Below are positions 17,993 to 26,292 of a stretch of 64,000 nucleotides of DNA, one piece after another. This DNA comes from Nitratireductor sp. XY-223. GTDB taxonomy: Bacteria; Pseudomonadota; Alphaproteobacteria; Rhizobiales; Rhizobiaceae. Location: the NCBI RefSeq assembly GCF_004959855.1, contig NZ_SPNT01000001.1, forward strand, positions 496,001 through 560,000, in the 5' to 3' direction. The notes under the pieces were generated by a model, which did no database searches, was not told where the DNA came from, and saw only the letters and a program-made list of their open reading frames with translations. Positions within the stretch are counted from its first letter, which is position 1, and each line of letters starts with the position of its first letter. Made by a program: the position numbers and the translations under genes.

Positions 17993-18750
17993 TGACCGCA
18001 ACCAACCGCGATAAAGCCACGGCGCCGGTGCTCGAACTGAAGAGCATCCACAAGGCGTTCGGCGGCGTGGTCGCCGTCGAGGATTTCTCGCTCGACCTTC
18101 ACGCCGGCGAGATTGTCGCGCTGGTGGGCGACAACGGGGCGGGAAAGTCGACCCTCGTGAAGATGATATCGGGCGTCCATGCGCCGACATCCGGCTCGAT
18201 CAGCCTTGACGGCGAGGCGGTGTCGTTCGCCGATGCGAGTGTCGCCCGGGCGCACGGGATTGAAGTGGTCTACCAGGACCTTGCGCTGGCCGACCAGCAG
18301 CCGGTCTACATGAACATGTTCCTGGGGCGCGAAACGGTGCGCGGCCCGCTCAAGCTGCTTGATCGGAAGGCGATGATGCGCGAGACACAGGCGCTCGTCG
18401 ATGAACTCGACGTGCGCATACCGTCGGCAAAGGCGGTCATCCGCGACCTTTCGGGCGGCCAGCGGCAGGGCGTGGCGATCGCCCGCGCGACACACTGGGC
18501 CAAAAAGCTCATCCTGCTCGACGAACCGACGGCGGCGCTGGGCGTTGCCGAAACCGCGAAGGTGGAGGACATCGTCAGGACACTGCGAGCGCGCAACATC
18601 GCCATCTTGATCATCAGCCACAGCCTCGATCAGGTGTTCCGGCTATCGGACCGTATCTGCGTATTGCGCCGCGGCGTGCAGATCGGCGTGCGCGAAACGG
18701 CCAGGACGGACAAGAACGAAATCGTCTCGATGATCACCGGCGTCGGCTAG
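17992..18750 (+). CDS. Ribose-type ABC transporter ATP-binding protein (single domain)
   Basis: The 252-residue ATPase has Walker [10 protein letters not shown] (about 44-52), signature [14 protein letters not shown] and Walker [13 protein letters not shown]. It carries one nucleotide-binding domain, like FrcA, rather than the fused two-domain RbsA type, so it must dimerise. It ends the ROK-led operon. Its TAG stop lies in a CTAG shared with the convergent exporter gene. Confidence 0.93.
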   Translation: MTATNRDKATAPVLELKSIHKAFGGVVAVEDFSLDLHAGEIVALVGDNGAGKSTLVKMISGVHAPTSGSISLDGEAVSFADASVARAHGIEVVYQDLALADQQPVYMNMFLGRETVRGPLKLLDRKAMMRETQALVDELDVRIPSAKAVIRDLSGGQRQGVAIARATHWAKKLILLDEPTAALGVAETAKVEDIVRTLRARNIAILIISHSLDQVFRLSDRICVLRRGVQIGVRETARTDKNEIVSMITGVG

Positions 18751-19508
18751 TTCCTGATGCGGTAGCCGGTCTTGAAGATCCACATGATGGTGCCGAGACA
18801 GACCGCCAGGAACAGGGCGACCATCGCCAGGCTTAATTCGACGCTGACATCGCCTTCGCTGAAGAAGCTCCAGCGGAAGCCGGAGATCAGGTAAACCACC
18901 GGATTGAAGAGCGTGATGTTCTGCCACAGCGGCGGCAGCATGTTGATGGAATAGAAACTGCCGCCGAGGAACACCAGCGGCGTGATCACCAGCAGCGGCA
19001 CGAGCTGAAGCTGCTCGAAATTCTGCGCCCACACGCCGATGATGAAGCCGAACAGGCTGAACGATATGCAGGTCAGCACCAGGAACCCGAGCATCCACAC
19101 CGGATGATCGATGCGCAACGGCACGAAGAGATTGGCCGTAAGCAAGATGATGATCCCGATGATGAACGACTTGGTGGCCGCGGCCCCGACATAGCCGACG
19201 ACGATCTCGATGCTGGAGATCGGCGCGGACAGGATCTCCTGGATGGTGCCGATGAAGCGCGGGAAATAGATGCCGAACGAGGCGTTGGAGACGCTCTGGG
19301 TCAAGACAGTAAGCATGATCAGCCCGGGCACGATGAAGGTGCCGTAGCTGACGCCCTCGACCTCGGCGAAGCGTGAACCGATGGCGGCGCCGAAGACGAC
19401 GAAGTAAAGCGACGTCGACAGAACCGGCGAGACGACGCTCTGCAGCAGCGTCCGGAACGTGCGCGACATCTCGAACAGATAGATCGCTTTGATGGCGTGA
19501 ATGTTCAT
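18747..19508 (-). CDS. ABC-2 type transporter permease (YadH-like)
   Basis: The 253-residue protein has six hydrophobic segments and an ABC-2 membrane pattern ([31 protein letters not shown]). Family members form exporters for drugs, lipids or polysaccharides, or remain unassigned like E. coli YadH. Its ATG overlaps the ATPase stop by ATGA. Its own stop shares CTAG with the sugar transporter gene on the other strand. The export substrate cannot be inferred. Confidence 0.9.
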   Translation of the reverse strand: MNIHAIKAIYLFEMSRTFRTLLQSVVSPVLSTSLYFVVFGAAIGSRFAEVEGVSYGTFIVPGLIMLTVLTQSVSNASFGIYFPRFIGTIQEILSAPISSIEIVVGYVGAAATKSFIIGIIILLTANLFVPLRIDHPVWMLGFLVLTCISFSLFGFIIGVWAQNFEQLQLVPLLVITPLVFLGGSFYSINMLPPLWQNITLFNPVVYLISGFRWSFFSEGDVSVELSLAMVALFLAVCLGTIMWIFKTGYRIRN

Positions 19509-20488
19509 GTCTGGCCCTTGATGAGATCGACGAAGATCTCTTCCAGCGAACTCTGGTGCGTCTGCACGTCACACAGCACAAGGCCCGCCGATTTCAGGTC
19601 GGTGAAGAGCGAGGTAATGCCGGTGCGACCGCCGGTCGGATCGTAGGTGTAGATGAGTGCGTTGCCGCTGCCGTCGATTTCCAGCTCGTACTGGGAGAGT
19701 GCTTCCGGGATGCTGCCGAGCGGGTCCTGCAGCTCGATGCGGATCTGTTTCGTGCCGAGGCGCTGCATCAGCGTCACCTTGTCCTCGACGAGCATCAGGC
19801 GGCCCTTGTCGATGACGCCGACGCGGTCGGCGATCGCCTCGGCCTCCTCGATATAGTGCGTGGTCAAAATGATGGTGACGCCGTCGGCCTGCAGGGCGCT
19901 CACGATTTCCCACATGTCCTTGCGCAGCTCCACGTCAACGCCGGCGGTCGGCTCGTCGAGGAACAGAACGCGCGGCTCGTGCGACAGCGCCTTGGCGATC
20001 AGAACGCGCCGTTTCATGCCGCCGGAAAGGGTGACGATCTGGCTGTCGCGCTTGTCCCAGAGCGACAGTCTCTTCAGCACCTTCTCGATGGTCGCAGGAT
20101 CGCGCGGCTTGCCGAACAGGCCGCGCGAAAAGGTGACGGTGTTGTTGACGGTCTCGAAGGGCTCCAGGTTGATTTCCTGCGGCACAAGGCCGATCAGGCT
20201 GCGGGTCTGGCGGTAGTCGCGAACGACATCGTGCCCGCCCACCGTGACGGTGCCGCCGCTCGGATTGACGATGCCGCAGATGATGGAGATCAGCGTCGTC
20301 TTGCCGGCGCCGTTCGGTCCGAGAAGGGCAAGGATCTCGCCCTTGCGGATGTCCAGGGACACCGCCTCAAGCGCAACGGCGCCGCCGTCATAGGTCTTCG
20401 ATACGTCCCTGATGGAGCATATGGCGTCGGCTCCGGGATGCAGCGGATCTCCCGTATCCGTGTCGTGTTTTAGCGGAATCGTGTTCAT
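19505..20488 (-). CDS. ABC-2 exporter ATP-binding protein (YadG-like)
   Basis: The 327-residue ATPase contains Walker [10 protein letters not shown] (about 57-65), signature [15 protein letters not shown] and Walker [13 protein letters not shown], with a C-terminal extension of about 100 residues typical of the DrrA/NodI/YadG group. Together with the following permease it makes a two-gene exporter. The ATG has no clear ribosome site; instead a palindrome (CCGGTACCGG) directly precedes it. Confidence 0.92.
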   Translation of the reverse strand: MNTIPLKHDTDTGDPLHPGADAICSIRDVSKTYDGGAVALEAVSLDIRKGEILALLGPNGAGKTTLISIICGIVNPSGGTVTVGGHDVVRDYRQTRSLIGLVPQEINLEPFETVNNTVTFSRGLFGKPRDPATIEKVLKRLSLWDKRDSQIVTLSGGMKRRVLIAKALSHEPRVLFLDEPTAGVDVELRKDMWEIVSALQADGVTIILTTHYIEEAEAIADRVGVIDKGRLMLVEDKVTLMQRLGTKQIRIELQDPLGSIPEALSQYELEIDGSGNALIYTYDPTGGRTGITSLFTDLKSAGLVLCDVQTHQSSLEEIFVDLIKGQT

Positions 20489-20490
20489 CC

Positions 20491-20502
20491 GGTACCGGTA
20501 TT
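20491..20502. promoter_or_regulatory. Possible LacI-type operator half-match before the exporter ATPase
   Basis: The 12-mer GGTACCGGTATT shares 9 of 12 positions, including the central TACCGGTA, with the palindrome at 23789-23800. It lies 2 bases before the exporter ATPase start. A single weak match; it could be chance. Confidence 0.25.
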
Positions 20503-20611
20503 GAATTGGAGTCGCTCCGGACTCTATTTCAAATTACCCGGAATTCAAGCGTCTGGATGGCGTGTTCGAAGCCACTCCACGCAAGTGCCGGTTTTTCGGG
20601 AATGGCGCGGC

Positions 20612-20651
20612 CGACAAAAAGAAAACCGCGCCGAATCGTGTTTCGGCGCGG
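20612..20651 (-). terminator. Rho-independent terminator after the sugar-binding-protein gene
   Basis: On the minus strand a perfect 10-bp stem (CCGCGCCGAA / TTCGGCGCGG, loop of 6) is followed by TTTTCTTTTTG, a classic intrinsic terminator. It lies 18 bases past the stop of the binding-protein gene and would close the three-gene importer operon before the exporter genes. The remaining gap to 20488 holds no gene. Confidence 0.85.
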
Positions 20652-20669
20652 CAATATTCATTGGCTCGA

Positions 20670-21797
20670 TCAGCGTTCGAGGGCGTCGACGCCTGAGAAC
20701 CTGAAGGCCTCCTTTTCAAGGGCGTCGATTTCATCATTGCTCATCTGGTCGTGCGCCACCGTTATGCGGCCGAGGAAAACGAGCGGCAGTTCGCCGTCCC
20801 GGCCTTCCATGTGCGCCTTGATCGCCTCGGCGGTGGCCGCTCCGACGTCATCGCCCATGCGCATCGGCGTTGCGTCCAGCTCACCGCGGCGAATGGCGTC
20901 CAGTTCAAGACCCGTGCCACCCCAGCCGGTGCTGAAGATCTCCTTTTCCTTGCCGGCTGCAAGCTGCGCCTCGACCGATCCCATGGACATGGCCGTGTTG
21001 GCGTTGTGGATGACCTTCGCTTCGGGGTAGGCCTGCAGGATCAACTGCGTGCCTTCAAAACCGCCCTCGCGCTGGTATTCGCCGTAGTGCTCGTAAACGG
21101 CGTTCCAGTTGCCCTTCTCCTTGACGCATTCCATGAAGTCGCCGGAGCGCTGATTGTCGGTGATGCCCGGAATGCCGCGATTGAGTGCGTAGGTGACGTC
21201 CTTTCCGAGGCGCTCCACCATGTAATCGCAGATTTTCTGGGCACCGTATGCGGATGAGAAGTCGAACCAGGCGGCCGGCTGGTTCTTCAGGTATTTCAGC
21301 GGCGTGTGAAACGCCCAGACATAGGTTACCAGACCGTCCGTACCGGCGAGCTTGTCGATATTGTCCGCCTGGGTCGCCAATTCGGACGGGCCGAATATCA
21401 CGTAGTCGTAAAGATCGGCGTCCTGCGCCACCTGTCCGGCGTAGGTGGATTGCAACGAATGCTCGATCTGGCGCGACGCAAACTCGCGGGTCTCGTAATC
21501 GATGCCGAGCTCGTCAAGGCGCTTGGTCATGGCGAGGTAGTTGCGGGCCCAGAAATCGGAGACATCGGCAGACGGATAGATCAATGCGATCTGGATCGGC
21601 CGGTCCTGAGAGCCGCTGAATTTAACGGCCGGCCCGCCGGTGACGTCCTGCAGCTTTTCAAGCGTGCCGTCGGCATTGACCTGCTCGGGCAGCCAGTGGT
21701 CGCGGTCGGCGTCGCCGGGCAGTTCCTTCAGCGGCAATTCGGCGGCAAAGGCGGTGGTGCCCATCAGCAGCACGGTGGATATCAAGAGCTTTCTCAT
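20670..21797 (-). CDS. Sugar-type ABC transporter substrate-binding protein
   Basis: The 375-residue periplasmic protein starts with a short Sec signal (cleavage about AFA-AEL, residue 19). It has a type I periplasmic-binding fold of the TorT/LuxP-like group (IQIALIYPSADVSDFWARN). The 45 residues between signal and fold are unusually long. It is the third gene of an importer operon. LuxP/TorT-like members bind autoinducer or trimethylamine-N-oxide partners as well as sugars, so the ligand stays open. Confidence 0.9.
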   Translation of the reverse strand: MRKLLISTVLLMGTTAFAAELPLKELPGDADRDHWLPEQVNADGTLEKLQDVTGGPAVKFSGSQDRPIQIALIYPSADVSDFWARNYLAMTKRLDELGIDYETREFASRQIEHSLQSTYAGQVAQDADLYDYVIFGPSELATQADNIDKLAGTDGLVTYVWAFHTPLKYLKNQPAAWFDFSSAYGAQKICDYMVERLGKDVTYALNRGIPGITDNQRSGDFMECVKEKGNWNAVYEHYGEYQREGGFEGTQLILQAYPEAKVIHNANTAMSMGSVEAQLAAGKEKEIFSTGWGGTGLELDAIRRGELDATPMRMGDDVGAATAEAIKAHMEGRDGELPLVFLGRITVAHDQMSNDEIDALEKEAFRFSGVDALER

Positions 21798-21840
21798 TTT
21801 TTCCTCCCTATGAAAAAGGTTGCGGTGATCCGCGCCGGCC

Positions 21841-22959
21841 TCAGCCGCTCGGAACGGTTTGTCCTGCGAACAGGAAGCCCAAGATCAGGAACAGGATGAG
21901 CGCGGCACCAAGGCCGCCGGCTAGCCTCAGGAGCCTGGCGTTGTCGGGCGTGCGCAGCGCCGTGATCAGCCCGCCGCTGCCATCGCGGTCCTTCTTCTGC
22001 AGCCAGGTGTAGAGCGCAACGGACGAGATGATGACCACGCCCGAGGCGACGGACTGCCAGAAGAACTCGATGCGCAGCGTCACAAGCGCGTTGATCATCA
22101 TCGACAGCAGCAACACGCCGGCAAACGAACCGATCATGGAGGCCCGCCCGCCGAACAGCGAGGTGCCGCCGACGACGACCGCCGCGATTACATGCAGGTT
22201 GAAATAGGGGGCCGAGGTCGCCTGGATCGCGTTGAGCTTGCCGGTCAGCATGACGCCCGCGAGACCGGCGGCGGCGCCCATCAGAACATAGGCATAGACC
22301 CGGTGGCGATCGACGGCGATGCCGGTCATCTCGGCCGCCTCCGGGTTGGATCCGATGGCAATCGTGTAGCGCCCGAAATAGGTGTTGCGCAGGACGATCG
22401 CGCCGGCGATAAACGTTGCTATGCCGATGACCACGGGGATCGGCACAAAGCCCGGGATCTGGCCGCGGCCGATGCCGGTGATGAGTTCGGGGAAACGCGC
22501 AAGGACCAATCCTTTCGCCAGGACAAGCGCGAAACCGCGGTAGACGAGGTCCATGGCCAGCGTGCCGATCAGGTCCGGCACCCGGAACTTGGTGATAACG
22601 AGCCCGTTGACGAGGCCGAGGAGGGCGCCGATCGCGATGGCCGAAAGCACGCCGAGCCACGCCGGGAATCCGTATCCCTTGACCAGAAACGCCATCAGAA
22701 TGGCGGTCAGCGCTGCGACGGAGCCGATGGACAGATCGATGCCCCGCTGGGTGATGACAAAGGTCATGGCCATCGCCATGGGCATATACAGCGCAGCGTC
22801 AAGCAGGATGATGTTGAGATTGGAAATCCGGAAATAGCGCGCCGGTTCCATGACGCCCATGAACAGCAGGATCATGAGGATCATGACCAGCGGTCCGACG
22901 AATGCGAAATAGGGTTCGAGGCGCGACTTGAGGTCGGGGGCTTCGGTTACGGACATCAC
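21841..22959 (-). CDS. Ribose-type ABC transporter permease
   Basis: The 372-residue membrane protein carries the RbsC-family motifs ITQRGIDLSIGS (about 67-78) and VVGGTSLFGGRAS (about 250-262) and about ten hydrophobic segments. It is roughly 50 residues longer than the permease at 15823, the extra length falling at both ends. The ATG overlaps the ATPase stop by ATGA. It supplies the membrane pore for the binding protein that follows. Confidence 0.93.
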   Translation of the reverse strand: MMSVTEAPDLKSRLEPYFAFVGPLVMILMILLFMGVMEPARYFRISNLNIILLDAALYMPMAMAMTFVITQRGIDLSIGSVAALTAILMAFLVKGYGFPAWLGVLSAIAIGALLGLVNGLVITKFRVPDLIGTLAMDLVYRGFALVLAKGLVLARFPELITGIGRGQIPGFVPIPVVIGIATFIAGAIVLRNTYFGRYTIAIGSNPEAAEMTGIAVDRHRVYAYVLMGAAAGLAGVMLTGKLNAIQATSAPYFNLHVIAAVVVGGTSLFGGRASMIGSFAGVLLLSMMINALVTLRIEFFWQSVASGVVIISSVALYTWLQKKDRDGSGGLITALRTPDNARLLRLAGGLGAALILFLILGFLFAGQTVPSG

Positions 22960-23732
22960 ATTGCCTCCTGTGCCATCTCGCCGGCGCCGACAATCATTCC
23001 AAGGACTTCCTGGCGGTTGGTCTCCTTCGTGACGACGGTGCCGACGCGGCGCCCGCGGCGCATGACCTGGATCCGATCCGAAACGGCAAACACGTCGTCC
23101 AGGGAATGGGAGATCAGGATGATCGCCAGGCCCTGTTCGCGCAGCACCTCGATCAGTTTCAGGGTGCGCGCGGTTTCCTGCGGTCCAAGCGCAGCGGTCG
23201 GCTCATCCATCACGAGGATGCGCAAGTTCCTGTTGTAGACGGCCCGGGCGATCGCCACGGCCTGACGCTGCCCGCCGGAAAGGCTGGAGGTTTCCGCGTC
23301 CATGCTTTTCAGATGGACACCCAGGCGGTCGGCAAGGACACGCTCGGCCTCGGAACGCATTTTCCGGTTGTCGAGAAAACGGATGCCGAGGACGGACTTT
23401 GTCAGCTCCGAGCCGAGAAACAGGTTCGCGGCGGGGTCCAGGTGATCGGCAAGCGCAAGGGTCTGATAAACAGCGTCGATGCCGCGCTCGATGGCGTCGG
23501 CATGGCTGTTCATCGCAAGAGCCTCGCCGTCCAGTTCGATGGTGCCGCTGGTCGGCTGGAAGACCCCGGTCAGTATCTTGATGAGGGTGGATTTTCCGGC
23601 GCCGTTGTCGCCGACAATCGCCAGGACTTCACCGGCGCGGGCGTCGAGGTCAACGTCGTTCAGCGCGGTTACGCCGCCAAACCGTTTGGTGATCTGCCGC
23701 ATCGATACGATGGGCTCTGATGCTTGCGACAA
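22956..23732 (-). CDS. Ribose-type ABC transporter ATP-binding protein (single domain)
   Basis: The 258-residue ATPase has Walker [10 protein letters not shown] (about 38-46), signature LSGGQRQAVAIARA and Walker [12 protein letters not shown]. It has a single nucleotide-binding domain and is closely similar to the ATPase at 17992, but it leads its own operon here. Two operator-like palindromes stand 57-89 bases upstream of its start. Confidence 0.93.
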   Translation of the reverse strand: MSQASEPIVSMRQITKRFGGVTALNDVDLDARAGEVLAIVGDNGAGKSTLIKILTGVFQPTSGTIELDGEALAMNSHADAIERGIDAVYQTLALADHLDPAANLFLGSELTKSVLGIRFLDNRKMRSEAERVLADRLGVHLKSMDAETSSLSGGQRQAVAIARAVYNRNLRILVMDEPTAALGPQETARTLKLIEVLREQGLAIILISHSLDDVFAVSDRIQVMRRGRRVGTVVTKETNRQEVLGMIVGAGEMAQEAM

Positions 23733-23788
23733 TATTTCCTCCCAGATGCCGGTATTCGCTGGATTCCAAGCTGGATCCGGGGGTTTAC

Positions 23789-23821
23789 GTTACCGGTAAC
23801 TCATTTGATGTTATCGATAAC
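23789..23821. promoter_or_regulatory. Tandem LacI-type operators upstream of the sugar ABC operon
   Basis: Two perfect 12-bp palindromes, GTTACCGGTAAC (23789-23800) and GTTATCGATAAC (23810-23821), share the consensus GTTAYCGRTAAC and have centres 21 bp apart, two helical turns. A central CG in a short palindrome is typical of LacI/GalR-family sites. They lie upstream of the minus-strand importer operon. No LacI-family gene occurs in the window, so the regulator must be elsewhere. Confidence 0.7.
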
Positions 23822-23904
23822 AATTATTGTCGTCAAGTCGTATTTCCGGCGGCTGGCAAACCGCCGGTCACGGAAAGCCGCTGCTCAGGTCACGGGAAGC
23901 ACGC

Positions 23905-23930
23905 AAGGCCGGGCAGATTTGCCCGGCCTT
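23905..23930 (-). terminator. Terminator hairpin after fhs
   Basis: A perfect 11-bp stem (AAGGCCGGGCA / TGCCCGGCCTT) with a 4-base loop lies about 78 bases beyond the fhs stop. The T-tract on the minus strand is only two bases, so termination may be incomplete. The rest of the 275-base gap carries the tandem operators and no gene. Confidence 0.6.
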
Positions 23931-24007
23931 ATAAAATATCCAATTCGCGGTTGGTCTCACCCGTCCTGACGGGCGTCCTGCGATCTGCGTGCTGACGTGG
24001 GATCCGG

Positions 24008-25684
24008 CTAGAAAAGTCCCTCGATCCGACCCTCTTCGTTAAGGTGTATCGCCTGTGCCGACGGCACTTTCGGAAGGCCGGGCATGGTCATGATCTGGCC
24101 GCAGATGACGACGATGAAGCCGGCACCGGCCGAAAGCCGCACCTCGCGAACGGGTACGCTGTGGCCGGTCGGCGCGCCGCGCAGGTTCGGATCGGTCGAG
24201 AAGGAGTACTGGGTCTTGGCCATGCAGACCGGCAGATCGCCGAATCCGGCTTCCTCCCACTGGCGCAACTGGTCGCGGATTTTCTTGTCCGCCAGCACCT
24301 CGTCGGCCCTGTAGATGCGCTTTGCAATGGTCTCGATCTTCTCGAACAGCGGCATGTCATCCGGATAAAGCGTCGAGAACTGCGCCATGCCGCTGTCGGC
24401 GATCTCGGCGATGCGCTCCGCGAGTTCGGTGATGCCTTCCGAGCCATGTGCCCAGTGCTTGCAAAGGACGGCTTCCGATCCGAGGCTCGCGACATAGTCC
24501 TTGACGGCGGCGATTTCCGCGTCGGTGTCGGTGACGAAGTGGTTGATGGCGACGACCGCCGGAACGCCGAAGGATTTGACGTTCTCGATGTGTCGGCCGA
24601 GATTGGCGCAGCCTCTCTGCACGGCCTCGATGTCCTCGGTGCCGAGGTCTTCCTTCTTGACCCCGCCGTTCATCTTCATGGCACGCACGGTGGCGACGAT
24701 GACGACGGCATCGGGGGCGATGCCGGCCTTGCGGCATTTGATGTCCATGAATTTCTCGGCGCCGAGATCGGCGCCGAAGCCGGCTTCAGTGACCACATAA
24801 TCCGCGAGCTTGAGTGCTGTCTTCGTGGCAACGACGGAATTGCAGCCATGGGCGATATTGGCGAACGGGCCGCCATGGACGAAGGCCGGGTTGTTCTCCA
24901 GCGTCTGAACGAGATTCGGCTGCATGGCGTCCTTCAAAAGCACAGCCATCGCGCCGTCCGCCTTGATGTCGCGGCAGGTGACCGGCGTGCGGTCGCGCCG
25001 GTACGCGACGATGATGTCGCCCAAGCGTTTTTCCAGATCCTCAAGGTCCGTCGCGAGACACAGGATCGCCATGACTTCTGAGGCGACGGTGATGTCGAAA
25101 CCGGCCTCGCGCGGGAAGCCGTTGGCGACGCCGCCGAGCGAGCAGACGATCTCGCGCAGCGCCCGGTCGTTCATGTCCATGACGCGCCGCCAGGCAACCC
25201 GGCGGATGTCGATATCCTGGGCATTGCCCCAGTAGATATGGTTGTCGATCATCGCCGACAGGAGGTTGTGCGCCGAGGTGATGGCGTGGAAATCGCCGGT
25301 GAAATGCAGGTTCATGTCCTCCATCGGCACGACCTGCGCATAGCCGCCGCCGGCGGCGCCGCCTTTCATGCCGAAACAGGGGCCGAGCGAGGCTTCGCGG
25401 ATGCAGATTGCGGCCTTCCTGCCGATGCGATTGAGGCCGTCGCCAAGGCCAACTGTGGTCGTCGTCTTGCCCTCGCCGGCGGGCGTCGGGTTGATGGCGG
25501 TGACGAGGATCAGCTTGCCGTCGTCCTTGCCCTTCTGGGCGGCGATGAAGTCGGCGGAAATCTTCGCCTTGTCGTGGCCGTAGGGAAGCAGGCTCTCGTT
25601 CGGGATGCCGAGTTTCGCGCCGATCTCCTGGATCGGTTTCTTGTTCGCTTCGCGGGCAATTTCGATATCGGACTTGTGGGACAT
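24008..25684 (-). CDS. fhs: Formate-tetrahydrofolate ligase
   Basis: The 558-residue enzyme joins formate to tetrahydrofolate using ATP, making 10-formyl-THF. It has the P-loop [11 protein letters not shown] (about 67-76), [20 protein letters not shown], and usual full length. The start at 25684 has GGAGAA nine bases upstream; the longer open frame to 25963 runs into soxG and is discarded. It is the last gene after soxBDAG, so it probably links the one-carbon unit from sarcosine oxidation to formate and folate pools, running in either direction. Confidence 0.96.
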   Translation of the reverse strand: MSHKSDIEIAREANKKPIQEIGAKLGIPNESLLPYGHDKAKISADFIAAQKGKDDGKLILVTAINPTPAGEGKTTTTVGLGDGLNRIGRKAAICIREASLGPCFGMKGGAAGGGYAQVVPMEDMNLHFTGDFHAITSAHNLLSAMIDNHIYWGNAQDIDIRRVAWRRVMDMNDRALREIVCSLGGVANGFPREAGFDITVASEVMAILCLATDLEDLEKRLGDIIVAYRRDRTPVTCRDIKADGAMAVLLKDAMQPNLVQTLENNPAFVHGGPFANIAHGCNSVVATKTALKLADYVVTEAGFGADLGAEKFMDIKCRKAGIAPDAVVIVATVRAMKMNGGVKKEDLGTEDIEAVQRGCANLGRHIENVKSFGVPAVVAINHFVTDTDAEIAAVKDYVASLGSEAVLCKHWAHGSEGITELAERIAEIADSGMAQFSTLYPDDMPLFEKIETIAKRIYRADEVLADKKIRDQLRQWEEAGFGDLPVCMAKTQYSFSTDPNLRGAPTGHSVPVREVRLSAGAGFIVVICGQIMTMPGLPKVPSAQAIHLNEEGRIEGLF

Positions 25685-25728
25685 GTGCTGGTTCTCCAAT
25701 TGCCCGGCAGCGTCGACCGGGCGCTGTA

Positions 25729-26292
25729 TCACTGGATGTTCTTTGCCGAGGTAACGACGGCGTGCAGAAAAGACGGCGCGGAGGAGCGGGCCGAAAGCAG
25801 CAGGAACGCGTCGTCCTTGTCGCGAAGGACGATGACGCCGAGATGTTCCATGACGGTGCGTGCGACGCCGCCCGTCTTGAATACATCCGGATGCAGGTCG
25901 AGCGCACAGATGCGTTCGAGGGCCTCGCGGCTGCGGTCGCCGGAAATACGAAGGATCGCCCAACTGTCGGACTGGTCGGTGTAGTAGCCGTAATCGCCAA
26001 TCTTTCGGGCGATTGCTTCCGCCGGCCGTTCGTCATCGCGCTGAAACAGGGCGAATACCTGGCCCGGCTGAAGTCCGAGAATGCGGATCTCGCCGGCGGT
26101 GGACTCGATTGACGCGCCCACCGGGGGAAATTCGATCCCCCAGGCATCAAGAACCGCGCCGGCGAGTTCGGCCTCGCGGCCATGCGGCGTTGCGATCGAA
26201 ACGATGGCAAGCCCAGTTACCTCGGCGACCTCGAGCCCGTCGAATTCCTGCCGGAAATCACCGAGCGGCGAATTGGCAACAAGACTAGGCAC
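25729..26292 (-). CDS. soxG: Sarcosine oxidase gamma subunit
   Basis: The 187-residue protein has the SoxG pattern: a GcvT-like small domain with segments such as [47 protein letters not shown] and a C-terminal [14 protein letters not shown]. The gamma subunit has no catalytic residues of its own and helps assemble the heterotetramer. I choose GTG 26292, preceded by GGAGAACGTCAGC and overlapping the soxA end by 8 bases. A longer frame to 26421 lies inside soxA and is not needed. Confidence 0.88.
   Translation of the reverse strand: MPSLVANSPLGDFRQEFDGLEVAEVTGLAIVSIATPHGREAELAGAVLDAWGIEFPPVGASIESTAGEIRILGLQPGQVFALFQRDDERPAEAIARKIGDYGYYTDQSDSWAILRISGDRSREALERICALDLHPDVFKTGGVARTVMEHLGVIVLRDKDDAFLLLSARSSAPSFLHAVVTSAKNIQ

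Noticed and set aside
25685-25963. N-terminal extension of fhs by about 93 codons
   Set aside because: It lies in soxG and lacks a ribosome site; the normal fhs start with GGAGAA is at 25684.
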